Notes: generated by a model from the sequence alone, not told the origin. A DNA stretch of 64,000 nucleotides from Parvibaculaceae bacterium PLY_AMNH_Bact1 (GCA_032881465.1 CP126168.1:3225501-3289500), one strand, 5' to 3'. Shown: positions 16,563 to 26,619, counted from the stretch's first letter. Program-made: numbers and translations.

Positions 16563-18143
16563 ATGGAACAACTAACAGGCCTCGACGCCGCATTCCTTTA
16601 TATGGACCAAGAGAATTCGCCGATGCATATCGGCAGCGTCGCAATCTACGATCCTTCAACAGCCCCTGGCGGGTTCGTCCGATACAAAGACATTCTCAAG
16701 TTTGTTGAAGACCGGCTTCCGCTCGCCAACACCTTCCGGCGCGGCCTCGCCAATGTGCCCTTTGGCATCGATCACCCTTACTGGGTGGAAGTAGAAGACT
16801 TCAATCTGGAGTATCACGTGCGTCACGTGGCCCTTCCAAAACCTGGAGACTGGCGACAACTCTGCATTCAGGCAGCACGCATCATGGCGCGCCCTCTTGA
16901 TCTGACAAAACCGTTGTGGGAATTCACGATCATCGAGGGCCTGGACCATGTAGAAGGTGTCCCCAAGGGCTCCTATGCCATCATTTCCAAGATCCACCAT
17001 TCAGCGATCGATGGCATGTCAGGCGTCGACATTATGAATGCCCTGCACACAATCAAACCCGACGACACACTTCCTGTATTGGAAGACACTTGGAAGCCGG
17101 AGAAGAAACCGAGCGCAGTGGAAATGGCAGTTCGGGGTTACCTCGGCAACGTAAAGCAGCCCTTCAAGTGGGTCGAAATGGCCGGCAAGACTCTCCCAGG
17201 TCTCGCACGCACGATCAAAGGACTGCTGACAAAAGAATTCTCACTTGGTCAAGCCATGGCCGTGCCCCGCACGCGTTTCAACAATAAGATTTCTGCGCAC
17301 CGTGTGATCGAAGGAGTCGCCTTCGACCTGGCACGGATCAAAGAAATCAAAACCGGTGTACCTGGCGCAAAAGTCAATGATGTCATGCTGACTATCGTTG
17401 GGGGCGCAATGCGGAAATACCTGGAATCAAAGGCCGAGCTCCCAGAGACAACACTGGTCGCAATGGCACCGGTATCCGTCAGAACCAATGACGAGTCCGG
17501 ATCCCTCGGCAACCAAGTCTCTGCAATGATGGTCCAACTCGGGTCCGACATTGCCGATCCCTTGGAACGCATTCTTTCGATTTCAAACCACACACAGGAG
17601 CAAAAAGCTCTGACAAACGCCCTTGGCGCACGACAAATGTCAGAACTCAGCAAAACAGCTCCTGCTCTTTTCACCGGCATTGCAGCAAGGCTCTACACAC
17701 AGTTTGGACTGGCAAATTCAACGAAGCCATTTTTCAACACCGTCGTGACGAATGTGCCTGGGCCTCCCATTCCGATCTACATGAACGGCGCTCAGATGGT
17801 GAAATATTTCGGCCTCCTCTGCCTGTTTGATGGGCTGGGACTAGGCCACGTGGTGATGAGCTACGACAAGGAAGTCACCATCACCATTACCGCCGATCGC
17901 GAAATGATGCCCGACCCAGAGTTCTATGCAGAGTGCCTGCAACAGAGCTACGACGAATTGGAACTGGTTGTCCTAGGCGCTAATAAAAAGAAAGCGCCTG
18001 CGAAAAAGAAAGCCAAGGCAAAAACAAAAGCTGCACCGAAGCGCAAGTCGCCCGCTAAGAAAAAGACCGCAGCGAAAAAGAAGACCGCCGCTAAACTTGA
18101 GGCTGAGCCCAGCGAACCATCGCTAGTGCAAAAGACCGGCTAA
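16563..18143 (+). CDS. Wax ester synthase / diacylglycerol acyltransferase with histone-like tail
   Basis: A 526-aa WS/DGAT enzyme, which joins acyl-CoA to a fatty alcohol or diacylglycerol to make storage lipid. The catalytic HHxxxDG is HHSAIDG at residues 145-151, and the N-terminus MEQLTGLDAAFLYMD is typical. PLWEFTIIEGLD and the NVPGPP segment are also family marks. Residues 475-511 are an added tail of Lys, Ala and Pro (KKKAPAKKKAKAKTKAAPKR and more), like histone H1 or the tail of the PhaF phasin. It is a single-gene unit, with a strong terminator 20 bp after the stop. Confidence 0.92.
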   Translation: MEQLTGLDAAFLYMDQENSPMHIGSVAIYDPSTAPGGFVRYKDILKFVEDRLPLANTFRRGLANVPFGIDHPYWVEVEDFNLEYHVRHVALPKPGDWRQLCIQAARIMARPLDLTKPLWEFTIIEGLDHVEGVPKGSYAIISKIHHSAIDGMSGVDIMNALHTIKPDDTLPVLEDTWKPEKKPSAVEMAVRGYLGNVKQPFKWVEMAGKTLPGLARTIKGLLTKEFSLGQAMAVPRTRFNNKISAHRVIEGVAFDLARIKEIKTGVPGAKVNDVMLTIVGGAMRKYLESKAELPETTLVAMAPVSVRTNDESGSLGNQVSAMMVQLGSDIADPLERILSISNHTQEQKALTNALGARQMSELSKTAPALFTGIAARLYTQFGLANSTKPFFNTVVTNVPGPPIPIYMNGAQMVKYFGLLCLFDGLGLGHVVMSYDKEVTITITADREMMPDPEFYAECLQQSYDELELVVLGANKKKAPAKKKAKAKTKAAPKRKSPAKKKTAAKKKTAAKLEAEPSEPSLVQKTG

Positions 18144-18161
18144 CAAACACCATTCAAAAAG

Positions 18162-18204
18162 AAAAAGCGGGCCCCGAAGAAATCTTGGAGGCCCGCTTTT
18201 TTGT
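18162..18204. terminator. Bidirectional intrinsic terminator
   Basis: AAAAAGCGGGCC and GGCCCGCTTTTTT arms around a loop of about 16 nt, between the WS/DGAT gene and the convergent hydrolase. Confidence 0.9.
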
Positions 18205-18228
18205 TCCGCGATGACAATCAATAAAAAC

Positions 18229-19020
18229 TCAATGTCCGCTGGACGGATAAACGAGTGCACGCCAACCCTCTCGGTGGAACGGGCGCCAATTATCTTCAGG
18301 CTGTGCCAAACGGTCTGCCACCGCATACATGGTCGGCGCGTTAAAACCGAGACCACAATGAGAGGTTCGCACCTCAATATTGTCTGTATGGCCTTCTCGC
18401 GCTTCGATGGAGTTCTTCCAGTGCACGATCCCATCTGTCTTCGTATAGATTGATGTGGTTGGGATGCTTGGAGGAACTGCAATACTTTCGACGAGTTCCC
18501 GGAACCTTTGAGTCTGGGTCTCACCTTTGGCCATCACCTTGAAAAGCGGCCAGGCGCGACTGGTTTCAGGCTTGCCCGAAAACGGACTGCCGAGCGTGAT
18601 CACTTGCCTCACAGCGTCGGGCGCGCGTTTTGCAACTTCCCGTGCAAGAACACCACCCAAACTCCAGCCAACCAGACTGATCTTCTGACCGTCGTGGCTC
18701 TCGGAAATTTCTTCGATACGCTCAGCGATCCGTTCGCCCTCGTACCCAACTGTTGCTGGGCCAAGATTACGACCAAGCTCCCACGGATAGGCCTCATAGC
18801 CACGTGACGTTAGGAAACGCCGGAGCACGCCCGTGCTGCTATCACCAGCCATAAAGCCAGGAAGCACCATCACAGGGTGTCCATCGCCTATAGGCGCGCG
18901 TTTCAGGAACTGTTGAAAAATCGGTAACATGGCCACTTCGGCCATTGTCCGGCTGGGCTCAAGGTAAAGCCAGCGCAATTGTGGACGGTCAAGATCGGCA
19001 GACTCAGACATCATTGCCAT
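18229..19020 (-). CDS. Alpha/beta hydrolase (lipase-like)
   Basis: A 263-aa alpha/beta hydrolase. The nucleophile elbow is GWSLGG with Ser near residue 147. A likely acid is Asp in TKTDGIVHW, and the likely catalytic His is in SHCGLGFN. An early GHPVMVLPGFMAGD gives the oxyanion-hole strand. No signal peptide is present, so it is probably cytosolic. The start could be any of the three Met codons within the first four residues. It is convergent with the WS/DGAT gene; a role in storage-lipid turnover is possible but only from proximity. Confidence 0.85.
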   Translation of the reverse strand: MAMMSESADLDRPQLRWLYLEPSRTMAEVAMLPIFQQFLKRAPIGDGHPVMVLPGFMAGDSSTGVLRRFLTSRGYEAYPWELGRNLGPATVGYEGERIAERIEEISESHDGQKISLVGWSLGGVLAREVAKRAPDAVRQVITLGSPFSGKPETSRAWPLFKVMAKGETQTQRFRELVESIAVPPSIPTTSIYTKTDGIVHWKNSIEAREGHTDNIEVRTSHCGLGFNAPTMYAVADRLAQPEDNWRPFHREGWRALVYPSSGH

Positions 19021-19126
19021 TCAGGATACCCCCAGTTTGTTCGCCTTGCGCCCACCCGCGCAGATCACGAATCGGATAAGGCTACAAACTGGAGGGATAA
19101 ACCGTCAAGGAACTGTCTTATTGACG

Positions 19127-19753
19127 TTAACCACCAAGCTGGTAGGGACCGCCCTTCTCCAGCGCTTTTTTGTAGGCAGGCCGCGCCTGAATGCGCTCCA
19201 CAAAGCCCGCAAGATTGGGGTAGTCCTTAAGCAAACCTGTGGACTGACCAGCTTCCATGGGGAAACTCATCTGCACATCACAGGCCGTAATATCACTCCC
19301 AGCGAACCAATCCTGATCAGCCAGAGCGCCATTCATATAGGAGAAGTGATTTGTCATTTCACCCATGATCCGCGGCAACAAAGGCGCACCCGCATCGCCG
19401 AGACGACCGACATAGAGCCCCAGTAGAAGCGGCACCATGGCCGACCCCTCTGAATAATGCATCCATTCTAGATATTGGAGCGCCTCTGGCGTGCCTACTG
19501 CGGGTTTCCACGCCCCCTTTCCGTAAGTATCGACCAGATATTCGATAATGGCGGCAGACTCAGCGATTTTGACCTCACCATCAGTCAAGACGGGTGACTT
19601 ACCTAATGGATGAATTTCCTTCAGCGATTCAGGCGCCAGGTTCGTTTCTTTGTCCCGCTGGTAGTGCACGATCTCATAGTCGAGCCCCAGCTCTTCAAGC
19701 ATCCAGAGAATGCGCTGCGACCGGGAATTGTTGAGATGATGGACAGTAATCAT
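19127..19753 (-). CDS. Glutathione S-transferase
   Basis: A canonical-length GST of 208 aa. The N-terminal domain has HHLNNSRSQRILW, with Ser10 or Ser12 as the likely glutathione-activating residue, then HPLGKSPVL with cis-Pro and AESAAIIEYL for gamma-glutamyl binding. The C-terminal domain has the SGSDITACD-type cap (WFAGSDITACDVQMSF). It is apparently monocistronic. It may detoxify electrophiles; the substrate is not indicated. Confidence 0.92.
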   Translation of the reverse strand: MITVHHLNNSRSQRILWMLEELGLDYEIVHYQRDKETNLAPESLKEIHPLGKSPVLTDGEVKIAESAAIIEYLVDTYGKGAWKPAVGTPEALQYLEWMHYSEGSAMVPLLLGLYVGRLGDAGAPLLPRIMGEMTNHFSYMNGALADQDWFAGSDITACDVQMSFPMEAGQSTGLLKDYPNLAGFVERIQARPAYKKALEKGGPYQLGG

Positions 19754-19969
19754 GTGTGTTGCCTTTCATTGACCAGTTACAGACAGATTTCGTCCTGAAG
19801 GCGGCAAAGTCAACAAAGGGTATGTTTCACCGATGCGTTATCGCTCCTCAAAATTGCAATGCGGCATCACTTGAATAATCTCAGGCTCTGCCGGCTCAAC
19901 CGGTTGCAGCTTTTGCATGAGGCATCACCCTGTTAGCCTTTCTTCCATCAACATTGAGGAGGAAACACC

Positions 19970-21190
19970 ATGGCCATTGATTTTAGCTTTCCCGAAGAAG
20001 TTGAGGTCATTAGAACCTCAATCCGCAATTTCATCGATGACGTCGTAAAACCCATCGAAGATGCAATGGACGAAGACGACCGCGCGTCTGTCCGCGAAGG
20101 CGTGATCAAAATGCGCACGGAGGCTTATGAGCGCGGCCTCTGGCTTCCTCACATGCCTGAGGCATGGGGTGGCATGGAGTTGGGCCATGTGGAACTTGCC
20201 ATGATATCCGCCGAAGCAGCCCGCTCGCGCTATGGCCCATTCGCCATCAATTGCCAGGCACCCGATGAAGGCAATATGCATACGCTCCTAAAATGGGGAA
20301 CGGACGAGCAAAAAGACACCTACCTGCGCCCCATGTGCGAAGGACGAAAATTCTCCTGCTTCGCCATGACCGAGCCAGAGGTAGCAGGGTCTGACCCAAC
20401 GCTCATCCGGACAAACGCAAAACTTGAAGGCGACACCTGGGTGATCAATGGACATAAATGGTTCATCTCAGGAGCCCACCGCGCAAACTTCGCAATCCTT
20501 ATCGCGCGAACGGAAGATGACCCCAAAATACCGCAAGCGGCCAACACCGCATTTATCATCGATCTGCCCTCTGAAGGCTGGTCGGAAGTACGCGAGATCC
20601 ACACCATGCACGGGTCATCAGGGCACTCAGAGATCCTCATCGAAAACCTACGTGTGCCAGACACACGCCGTCTGGGTGGACGCGGAGACGGCCATAGGCT
20701 CGGCCAATCGCGCCTAGGTCCAGCACGCCTAGCTCACTGCATGCGGTGGATCGGACAAGCCGAAACGGCGCTGGAGATGATGGTCGACCGCTCAACCAAA
20801 CGTTTCTCCCATGGCTCCTATCTCTCCGAGAAGCAGGGCATCCAGTGGATGATCGCCGACAGCACAATGGAGCTCTATCAATCGAAACTCATGGTGCTTC
20901 ACGCTGCCTATAAAATAGACAATGGAGAGGACTTCAGGTCGGAGGTCTCCATGGCGAAACACTTTGTGGCCAACTCACTGAACAGGATCATCGACCGCGC
21001 CATTCAGGTACATGGGGCGCTCGGTTACTCCCATGACACACCGCTTGCGCACATGGCGCAGCAAGCACGCTGGGCACGGTTCGCAGACGGGGCCGACCAA
21101 ATCCACCAGATGCGGATTGCAGAACGGACCATCAAGAGCTTTAAGGAAAGCGGGTCGCTGCATTCCGCACTTGGTGGTTTGCCAGTCTAA
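19970..21190 (+). CDS. Acyl-CoA dehydrogenase (ACAD10/11-like)
   Basis: A full-length enzyme of 406 aa with CFAMTEPEVAGSDPT (FAD and substrate loop), WVINGHKWFISGA, and RLGPARLAHCMRW. The C-terminal segment ADGADQIHQMRIAERTI resembles the ADGPDEVH form seen in the ACAD10/11-like branch. Around residues 233-247 the conserved LGGEG-G reads LGGRGDGHRLG, with Arg for the common Glu. I considered a pair of compensating frameshifts there, but the frame continues normally. GAGGAGG lies 7 nt before the ATG. About 215 bp upstream separates it from a divergent GST gene. Confidence 0.9.
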   Translation: MAIDFSFPEEVEVIRTSIRNFIDDVVKPIEDAMDEDDRASVREGVIKMRTEAYERGLWLPHMPEAWGGMELGHVELAMISAEAARSRYGPFAINCQAPDEGNMHTLLKWGTDEQKDTYLRPMCEGRKFSCFAMTEPEVAGSDPTLIRTNAKLEGDTWVINGHKWFISGAHRANFAILIARTEDDPKIPQAANTAFIIDLPSEGWSEVREIHTMHGSSGHSEILIENLRVPDTRRLGGRGDGHRLGQSRLGPARLAHCMRWIGQAETALEMMVDRSTKRFSHGSYLSEKQGIQWMIADSTMELYQSKLMVLHAAYKIDNGEDFRSEVSMAKHFVANSLNRIIDRAIQVHGALGYSHDTPLAHMAQQARWARFADGADQIHQMRIAERTIKSFKESGSLHSALGGLPV

Positions 21191-21296
21191 ACTGAGCCCG
21201 CAGAGCATCTGACACTTAGCTGATCTGCGGACTTAAAGGCGTTGCACCAGATCGCAGGCACACACTATCCTCGCCTCAAGCCAAAGGGGATGATAC

Positions 21297-22754
21297 GTGA
21301 CGAGCGAAGACAAGACAGAAACGATCACGCCGGAGAAGGGTCCCTTCGACTTTAACTTCCTTATCTCTCTCGCGTTGGCCCTGTTGGTCTGGATCGGTCT
21401 GCGCAATGACGTGGTCTGGGGCAGCTTTGTTGGAGAAGCTGACCGCGAAGCGCTTCAAATCGCGTTTGAGATGCGCGTCAATAAAACACTCCCCGGATCT
21501 CATCCAATCCTGTTCCTCAATTTGGATGACTCAGTCTGGCTGGGTGCGACAGCTGACGGCCCCGCCCTCGCCTATGCGCCCCGCCCGGTCCTCGCTGACC
21601 TCATCGAAGCATCATACGGAACACCGGGCATGCCCCGCCCGAAAGTGGTCATTGTCGACATAGATCTCTTTTGGCGCACACCCGATGAAGCCGCCGAACA
21701 ACGCATTGATAAGATCCTTCAAAAGTGGGGACGCGATCCGGAAGCCCCCCTTCTTATTCTTCAAAGAGAGGTGACTGAAGGCGACGGTCGCCCCGACTCT
21801 CTCGCTGCCGCCCGTGCGTCAGACAGAGACAGCATCATTCTGTCGGCACCGGAAGACAATATCGTTTGGGCAAGCGCACAACTGACAGGCGATGAAGTGA
21901 TGGGGGCCCGCTACTTCACCCATTTCCTGTGTATCGACACGCCGACCGGCATCGAAGCATCTGCAACCACCGCATTTTATGCAGCCGTCGCGCGAAAAGC
22001 AGAGACCCCTCGAGAGGCCATTCAGATTGTCCAGAAATCAATGGAAGGTCCTCGCTCCTATTGCACCGGTACCTGGGATGACGTTTCCTTCGATCTCACT
22101 ATCCCTGGTCGACAACCGCTCACATTCAAAAGCCAGCAGAGCCTCATCAATTACAATCTGAATGCAGGCTCAGCAGATGACCCAGAACCGCAGCTCCCCG
22201 CTGCCGATATGTTTGTTATTCCCGCCGGGCTGGTTCAACCGGGCATGGTCGCAGGTCTCTCGGCAAATGATGGGGTCGTAATTATTGGATCTGCTGCCAT
22301 TGCCGCGAGAGACCGTCATATCTCCGCATATGGCGCCATGGGCGGCAGTCTCGTCATTGCCAACGTCATCAGGGGGGTAGAAGCAGGTGGCGAAGTAAGG
22401 CGCATGGCCTGGTACCTCGAAGCCATCCTGTTAACCCTGTTTGTCATGCTGATCGTGTTGGCTTTCTGGTATTGCCGAAAAGCCAGGGACTACCTCAAAC
22501 CTATGGAGGGCCTGCACTGGGCCATGCGAATAGCCCGTACACCTATCAATCTGTTGACCAATCCGGTTATCATCAAGATATTGATCGGAATAGGGGTTTT
22601 CTGGGTTGGGGCTGGTGCCAGTTATTTCCTTCTAGATGACGGTCTGTGGCTTGGTTTAGCCGCCCCTGCATATGCAGCGGCACTTAACGAAGCCCGCGAA
22701 GATTTTGAAGAATTAATGGAAAGCTTGAGAAATGCCGAAACAAAAAATGGTTAG
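21297..22754 (+). CDS. CHASE2-domain membrane protein without an output domain
   Basis: A protein of 485 aa. One transmembrane helix is near residues 22-42. A long extracytoplasmic CHASE2 sensor domain runs to about 375, with KVVIVDIDLFWRTPDEAAE and NDGVVIIGSAAIAARDRH typical of CHASE2. Two or three C-terminal membrane helices lie near 393-415 and 443-475. CHASE2 normally feeds a kinase, cyclase or other catalytic domain; here none follows, so signalling must go to a partner. The start is GTG 21297 with GGGGA 7 nt upstream. The next gene overlaps by 23 nt and is presumably co-translated. The pair converges on the CHAT/TPS operon. Confidence 0.85.
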   Translation: MTSEDKTETITPEKGPFDFNFLISLALALLVWIGLRNDVVWGSFVGEADREALQIAFEMRVNKTLPGSHPILFLNLDDSVWLGATADGPALAYAPRPVLADLIEASYGTPGMPRPKVVIVDIDLFWRTPDEAAEQRIDKILQKWGRDPEAPLLILQREVTEGDGRPDSLAAARASDRDSIILSAPEDNIVWASAQLTGDEVMGARYFTHFLCIDTPTGIEASATTAFYAAVARKAETPREAIQIVQKSMEGPRSYCTGTWDDVSFDLTIPGRQPLTFKSQQSLINYNLNAGSADDPEPQLPAADMFVIPAGLVQPGMVAGLSANDGVVIIGSAAIAARDRHISAYGAMGGSLVIANVIRGVEAGGEVRRMAWYLEAILLTLFVMLIVLAFWYCRKARDYLKPMEGLHWAMRIARTPINLLTNPVIIKILIGIGVFWVGAGASYFLLDDGLWLGLAAPAYAAALNEAREDFEELMESLRNAETKNG

Positions 22755-23628
22755 CGCCGCGATTGCGATTGCATTGGGTGCCGCGGCTTGGGGAACCACA
22801 ACCAGCGCAGATGCAGCAATCCCGGCGTGCGGATCCGCCACTGTTGCATTCGTGAAACAAATTGACGGCAGCTCCGACAGTGTACGCATCAAGCGCGCAG
22901 GCTCAGAGGACTCTCTTTCCGTTTTCGCCCCGCTATGTGAGGGCGATGTGGTGAGTCTCAAGACAGCCAGCGACAGGGTGGTCCTCGGCATTGCAGGTAA
23001 CTCTGGTCCAAATGAAATTCGCGGACCGAAAAGCTACACCGTTGGCCCTGCCTCAACCGGCAGCCAGTCTATTAGCGAACTGATCGAAGGCCGCCTGCTT
23101 CCTCTCGGTGATCGGTTGGTCGGACAGGGGTTAGCGCGCTCCGGCGGTGAGTTTGGATTTGGACTGCTTGATCTCGAAACCGAATCTGCACAGATCAAAT
23201 CAGGCTTCCGTCCTCTGTGGGTCGGCTGGTCCGGTGGACAGGCACCCTACGAACTGCTCGTGCTCGATCCCACCGACCGGATCTTCGCGACCCAAACTCT
23301 GTCAGACATATCCACAACGCTGCCAGCGAGAACCATTACGCCAGGGCGCTACACAATCGTCGTGAAAGATGCCTACGGGCGGACGAGACAGACTTTCTTC
23401 GATGCAGTGGAGAACGTACCCACTACATCTGCACCTTCAGTACCAGCATGGATGGGGGAGGACACTGCCGTCATGCTTGCGGCTTTCTGCGTTGCCGCCG
23501 AAGACCCATATGTGTGGTCCTACGAAGCCGCGCAGCAGATCAGCGGAGCAAAAGATACCGGTCTTGATCGGGAGGCAGCACTTGCGCTCATTGGTGGGGG
23601 CGACTCAGAGGCTCTCTGCCCTCGCTAA
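22732..23628 (+). CDS. Periplasmic protein of unknown function, CHASE2 partner
   Basis: A 298-aa protein with a signal peptide (about residues 1-28, ending SADA-AI). Residues 30-105 (PLCEGDVVSL then VVLGI and a GPKSYTV stretch) faintly resemble the beta-rich FecR domain. Residues 150-225 look like an Ig-like or jelly-roll strand region (YELLVLDPTDR, GRYTIVVKD). The C-terminal 70 residues are helical, with two Cys. Function unknown. It overlaps the CHASE2 gene by 23 nt and ends 15 bp from the convergent CHAT gene with no terminator, so the two transcripts probably overlap. ATG 22747 is an alternative start. Confidence 0.8.
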   Translation: MPKQKMVSAAIAIALGAAAWGTTTSADAAIPACGSATVAFVKQIDGSSDSVRIKRAGSEDSLSVFAPLCEGDVVSLKTASDRVVLGIAGNSGPNEIRGPKSYTVGPASTGSQSISELIEGRLLPLGDRLVGQGLARSGGEFGFGLLDLETESAQIKSGFRPLWVGWSGGQAPYELLVLDPTDRIFATQTLSDISTTLPARTITPGRYTIVVKDAYGRTRQTFFDAVENVPTTSAPSVPAWMGEDTAVMLAAFCVAAEDPYVWSYEAAQQISGAKDTGLDREAALALIGGGDSEALCPR

Positions 23629-23643
23629 GACGCCGCGTCCGGA

Positions 23644-26619
23644 TCACCCTCGATTGAGCACTCGGTCTGCGTCTCCGGTCATGACATACGGAGCCCAGAA
23701 ATAGGGGTGTGAGAACTTGTCTTGAGCGATGAGCGCTTTCTGGGCACCGCGTAACGCTTCATGCATCGGTGCACGAGCGGCATCTACGAAAAACTTGCGA
23801 ACCACCGCGTCTGCCGCAGCGTCATCTGCAACCCAGTGGGTAGCAAGCACAGATCGTGCACCCGCATAGACAAAGCTTCGAACCAGCCCATCAAGCTGCG
23901 CACCATCGAAGACAGCAGCAACACCCTCAGCACCTTCGGCCGCCCGCGCGGTATCGCACGCGGCCAGAACCACCAGCGTGGCATCAAGTTTCATATCAAG
24001 AATTTCAGTCGCGCTCAGCATGCCATCGCCGCCTGCCTGGTCAAGCGACGTCAGCAGTGACGGTTCGGAAATGCAAAAGCCATCCCCAAAAAAACCATGC
24101 GTAACAAAGACCAACACCTGTTGATCAACAAGCGATGCATCTTCGATCGTGTCCACATCGGTGAAGGACCGTCCGGTCACATCTCGGCGGCCGAATGCCT
24201 GCCCAACTGACGACCGCAAGGCGGTCAGCGGCTTCTGAAGATTGGGCTGCCCAGCAAACACCTGACCACACCGGGCGGGCCTGCCTTCCGCTGTCATCCG
24301 AGCCGTGAAATCAGATATCCAGGCATCAGAATTGTTGGGGGGCACAGGCGGTCCAAAAACGGTCATACCGGTGGTCGCCTCTGGGGCCTCAGCGGTCCTT
24401 GCCGCAACAAAACTCGCCGCGCTCGGCGTATTGATGAAAGCAAAATCATTCGCAAGCCAGGGCAAGGTGGAATAAGACCGCGCGCGCACGAGATCCTTCT
24501 GTTCATCATCAAAGGCCGAGAGCAGAAGCGATGGAGGAAGTGATCCAATCACACCGCGAGGGGCAAATATCAGTGTTTCGACACCTGCCTCGCGAAGGTC
24601 TGAGTAAACCGGCCCCAACACGCCGTCAAACAATGCATGCGCCTGTTCGGCAGCAAAAGGTGGCGTTCCGCCAGCGCGTGCGCGCAGCGTGGAGCGCACG
24701 CGACGCACGAGACGGCGCGCGTCATTGCGCCCAAGCTCAGTACCAAAGGGCATCACCTTGCCCGAGAAAACAGCATACCCAAAACCACCGGCCTGGGTGG
24801 GGGCAAAAGCGACAAATGCCTCGTCTGAGCCAAGTGTCGAAATGAGGTCCGCCGTCTCCGCCCCCCCATTCACAAGCTGCATATATTGCGGCTGAGCCTG
24901 ACGCGCGAGGACCTCTGCTTCCAGCGCCGCCGCTTCCGTGGTCTCCACAGCAAGCGTCAATCGCGCAAGCTCTTCCGGGTCATCAGTGCTGGCGCCCTGT
25001 TGCAGAGCAAGGCGAGCCTCCTGAAGCGCTCGCTCAGCATCCTGCAACGCACGGATTTCGTCTGCTGTTCCCTCGCTCGCGACCCGCGCGGCCGCCATCG
25101 CCATCGCCGCCGCAGCCCTCGGCTCAACCATTCCTTCAAAAGCATCGACAAAACGTCTCGTGAGCCCTGCCGCATCCCCAAGCCCCATGTCCTGTGCCCG
25201 CAACAAAACACCCAGATAATCTCCTGCAACATCCGGCGAGATGCCAAATGAGCCCTCTACACTCGAATAAAGATCAAACGAGTAATTGTAAGAAGCGAGC
25301 GCTGCGGAGACATCGCCATCGGTAATCTGGGCTTTTCCGAGGCTCGCAAGAAGCCGGGCAGTCAAAAGAGATTGAGGCTGGTCTTTGACCCACTTGGCCA
25401 CAAGGGTCGACAAGCGTGATCGCGCAGCACCAACATTACCTTGCGCCAGATCATTCCCTGCACGCCGCTCTTCAATCAGCGCATCAAGCCATCCGGCCGA
25501 TCCCGGAGGTGCACGTCCCACCAGATCCGCCGCATCATCAAGTGCATCCGCCGCTCCCTCGCGACCTGAAAGAAGCAGTGCAGACGCCCGAAGATAGGCT
25601 CTATGCCCTTCAAGGATGAGTGCCCTAACGCCCGGACGGAGCTCTGCATCTGAATAGATCGGCGGCACACTATTACCGCTGCGATGATTAACAAACTCAG
25701 CAGCCCGCGGTGTGATCACACGATCAGAGCTCTCTCCCGAGACAAAGGCATAGGCCCCAAAAGTCTCCGGCGCGAAAGCCTGTTCTGCCAGCGCCAGGGC
25801 TTCTCGATAGTTCCCTATATTGAGCTGATGCACGGCCCTGTAGTTGATGAGTTTATCGCGCAGCCACGAGGTCGTCTGCACTCCCGCTGAGAGAGCCGTG
25901 TTATCAAGCAGTGTTTCCGCTTCCGCAAAACGCCCCTGGCTCGAAAGATTGAGCGCAAGGTCCAGCGCAATATCCGCGCGGCGCACAGGATCGCCACCAA
26001 AGAGCCCATCCTGGATTGCCACTGCTTTGGCATAATCTTCTGCGGCGAGGGAAAAACGGAAAGACACATTCCGCCGGTGTCCGCGTCGGCGCAATACTTC
26101 CTGATCCTGAAGTGCAGCAACGCCTGGCAGGCTCGCCATTTCATCCGCACTTAACTCAATCGGTGCTTCAAGGCCCGCAAGGGCTGCAGCCCCGCGACGC
26201 ATTGCAGGAAGAGAGCCGGGAATTCCCCGGGCCTGCACGATGGTGTCTGATCCCGAAACGCTGATCGCAAGATCCTGCAGCAATGTACCCGACAATTGCC
26301 CTGGGCATGTCAAAACACCTTCAGCAAGCAAACTTGGCTCGACAGAAGACCGGCACGCCGACAAGAGACCGGCACCTTGCGCAATCTCGTTGGGATAAAC
26401 ATCCATTGTTGCAGCCGCCCGACGCCATGTACCGCAAAACACATCGTACCGGGCAAGCGCGCCCACAGCTTCCGTATCAAGACGCTTGCCAGCCCGGCAG
26501 GCATCGCCCTCTGAGCTCACGCCAAGATCCAGTGCGTCAGGTAATGCTGACCCCATCTCCTGCATACAGCTGGTAAGAAACAAGACAGAGAGCAAAGTTG
26601 CGAGGAAACGGCCGGTCAT
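23644..26619 (-). CDS. CHAT-domain caspase-like lipoprotein with TPR-like repeats
   Basis: A lipoprotein of 991 aa. The signal MTGRFLATLLSVLFLTSC ends in a lipobox, with acylation at Cys18. Residues 100-600 are helical and repeat-rich (TPR-like, with coiled-coil stretches rich in Ala, Glu and Arg near 490-560). The C-terminal CHAT domain (about 590-985) keeps both catalytic residues: His841 in VFVTHGFFGDG and Cys888 in VVLAACDTA. It should be an active cysteine protease of clan CD at the periplasmic or outer-membrane face. Its ATG overlaps the stop of the TpsA gene as ATGA, so the two are translationally coupled. The likely target is the coupled exoprotein or the CHASE2 pair. Confidence 0.88.
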   Translation of the reverse strand: MTGRFLATLLSVLFLTSCMQEMGSALPDALDLGVSSEGDACRAGKRLDTEAVGALARYDVFCGTWRRAAATMDVYPNEIAQGAGLLSACRSSVEPSLLAEGVLTCPGQLSGTLLQDLAISVSGSDTIVQARGIPGSLPAMRRGAAALAGLEAPIELSADEMASLPGVAALQDQEVLRRRGHRRNVSFRFSLAAEDYAKAVAIQDGLFGGDPVRRADIALDLALNLSSQGRFAEAETLLDNTALSAGVQTTSWLRDKLINYRAVHQLNIGNYREALALAEQAFAPETFGAYAFVSGESSDRVITPRAAEFVNHRSGNSVPPIYSDAELRPGVRALILEGHRAYLRASALLLSGREGAADALDDAADLVGRAPPGSAGWLDALIEERRAGNDLAQGNVGAARSRLSTLVAKWVKDQPQSLLTARLLASLGKAQITDGDVSAALASYNYSFDLYSSVEGSFGISPDVAGDYLGVLLRAQDMGLGDAAGLTRRFVDAFEGMVEPRAAAAMAMAAARVASEGTADEIRALQDAERALQEARLALQQGASTDDPEELARLTLAVETTEAAALEAEVLARQAQPQYMQLVNGGAETADLISTLGSDEAFVAFAPTQAGGFGYAVFSGKVMPFGTELGRNDARRLVRRVRSTLRARAGGTPPFAAEQAHALFDGVLGPVYSDLREAGVETLIFAPRGVIGSLPPSLLLSAFDDEQKDLVRARSYSTLPWLANDFAFINTPSAASFVAARTAEAPEATTGMTVFGPPVPPNNSDAWISDFTARMTAEGRPARCGQVFAGQPNLQKPLTALRSSVGQAFGRRDVTGRSFTDVDTIEDASLVDQQVLVFVTHGFFGDGFCISEPSLLTSLDQAGGDGMLSATEILDMKLDATLVVLAACDTARAAEGAEGVAAVFDGAQLDGLVRSFVYAGARSVLATHWVADDAAADAVVRKFFVDAARAPMHEALRGAQKALIAQDKFSHPYFWAPYVMTGDADRVLNRG

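Noticed and set aside
20670-20720. Compensating frameshifts in the acyl-CoA dehydrogenase
   Set aside because: The unusual Arg-rich stretch still aligns with the LGG-G-G loop and RLGPAR follows in the same frame.
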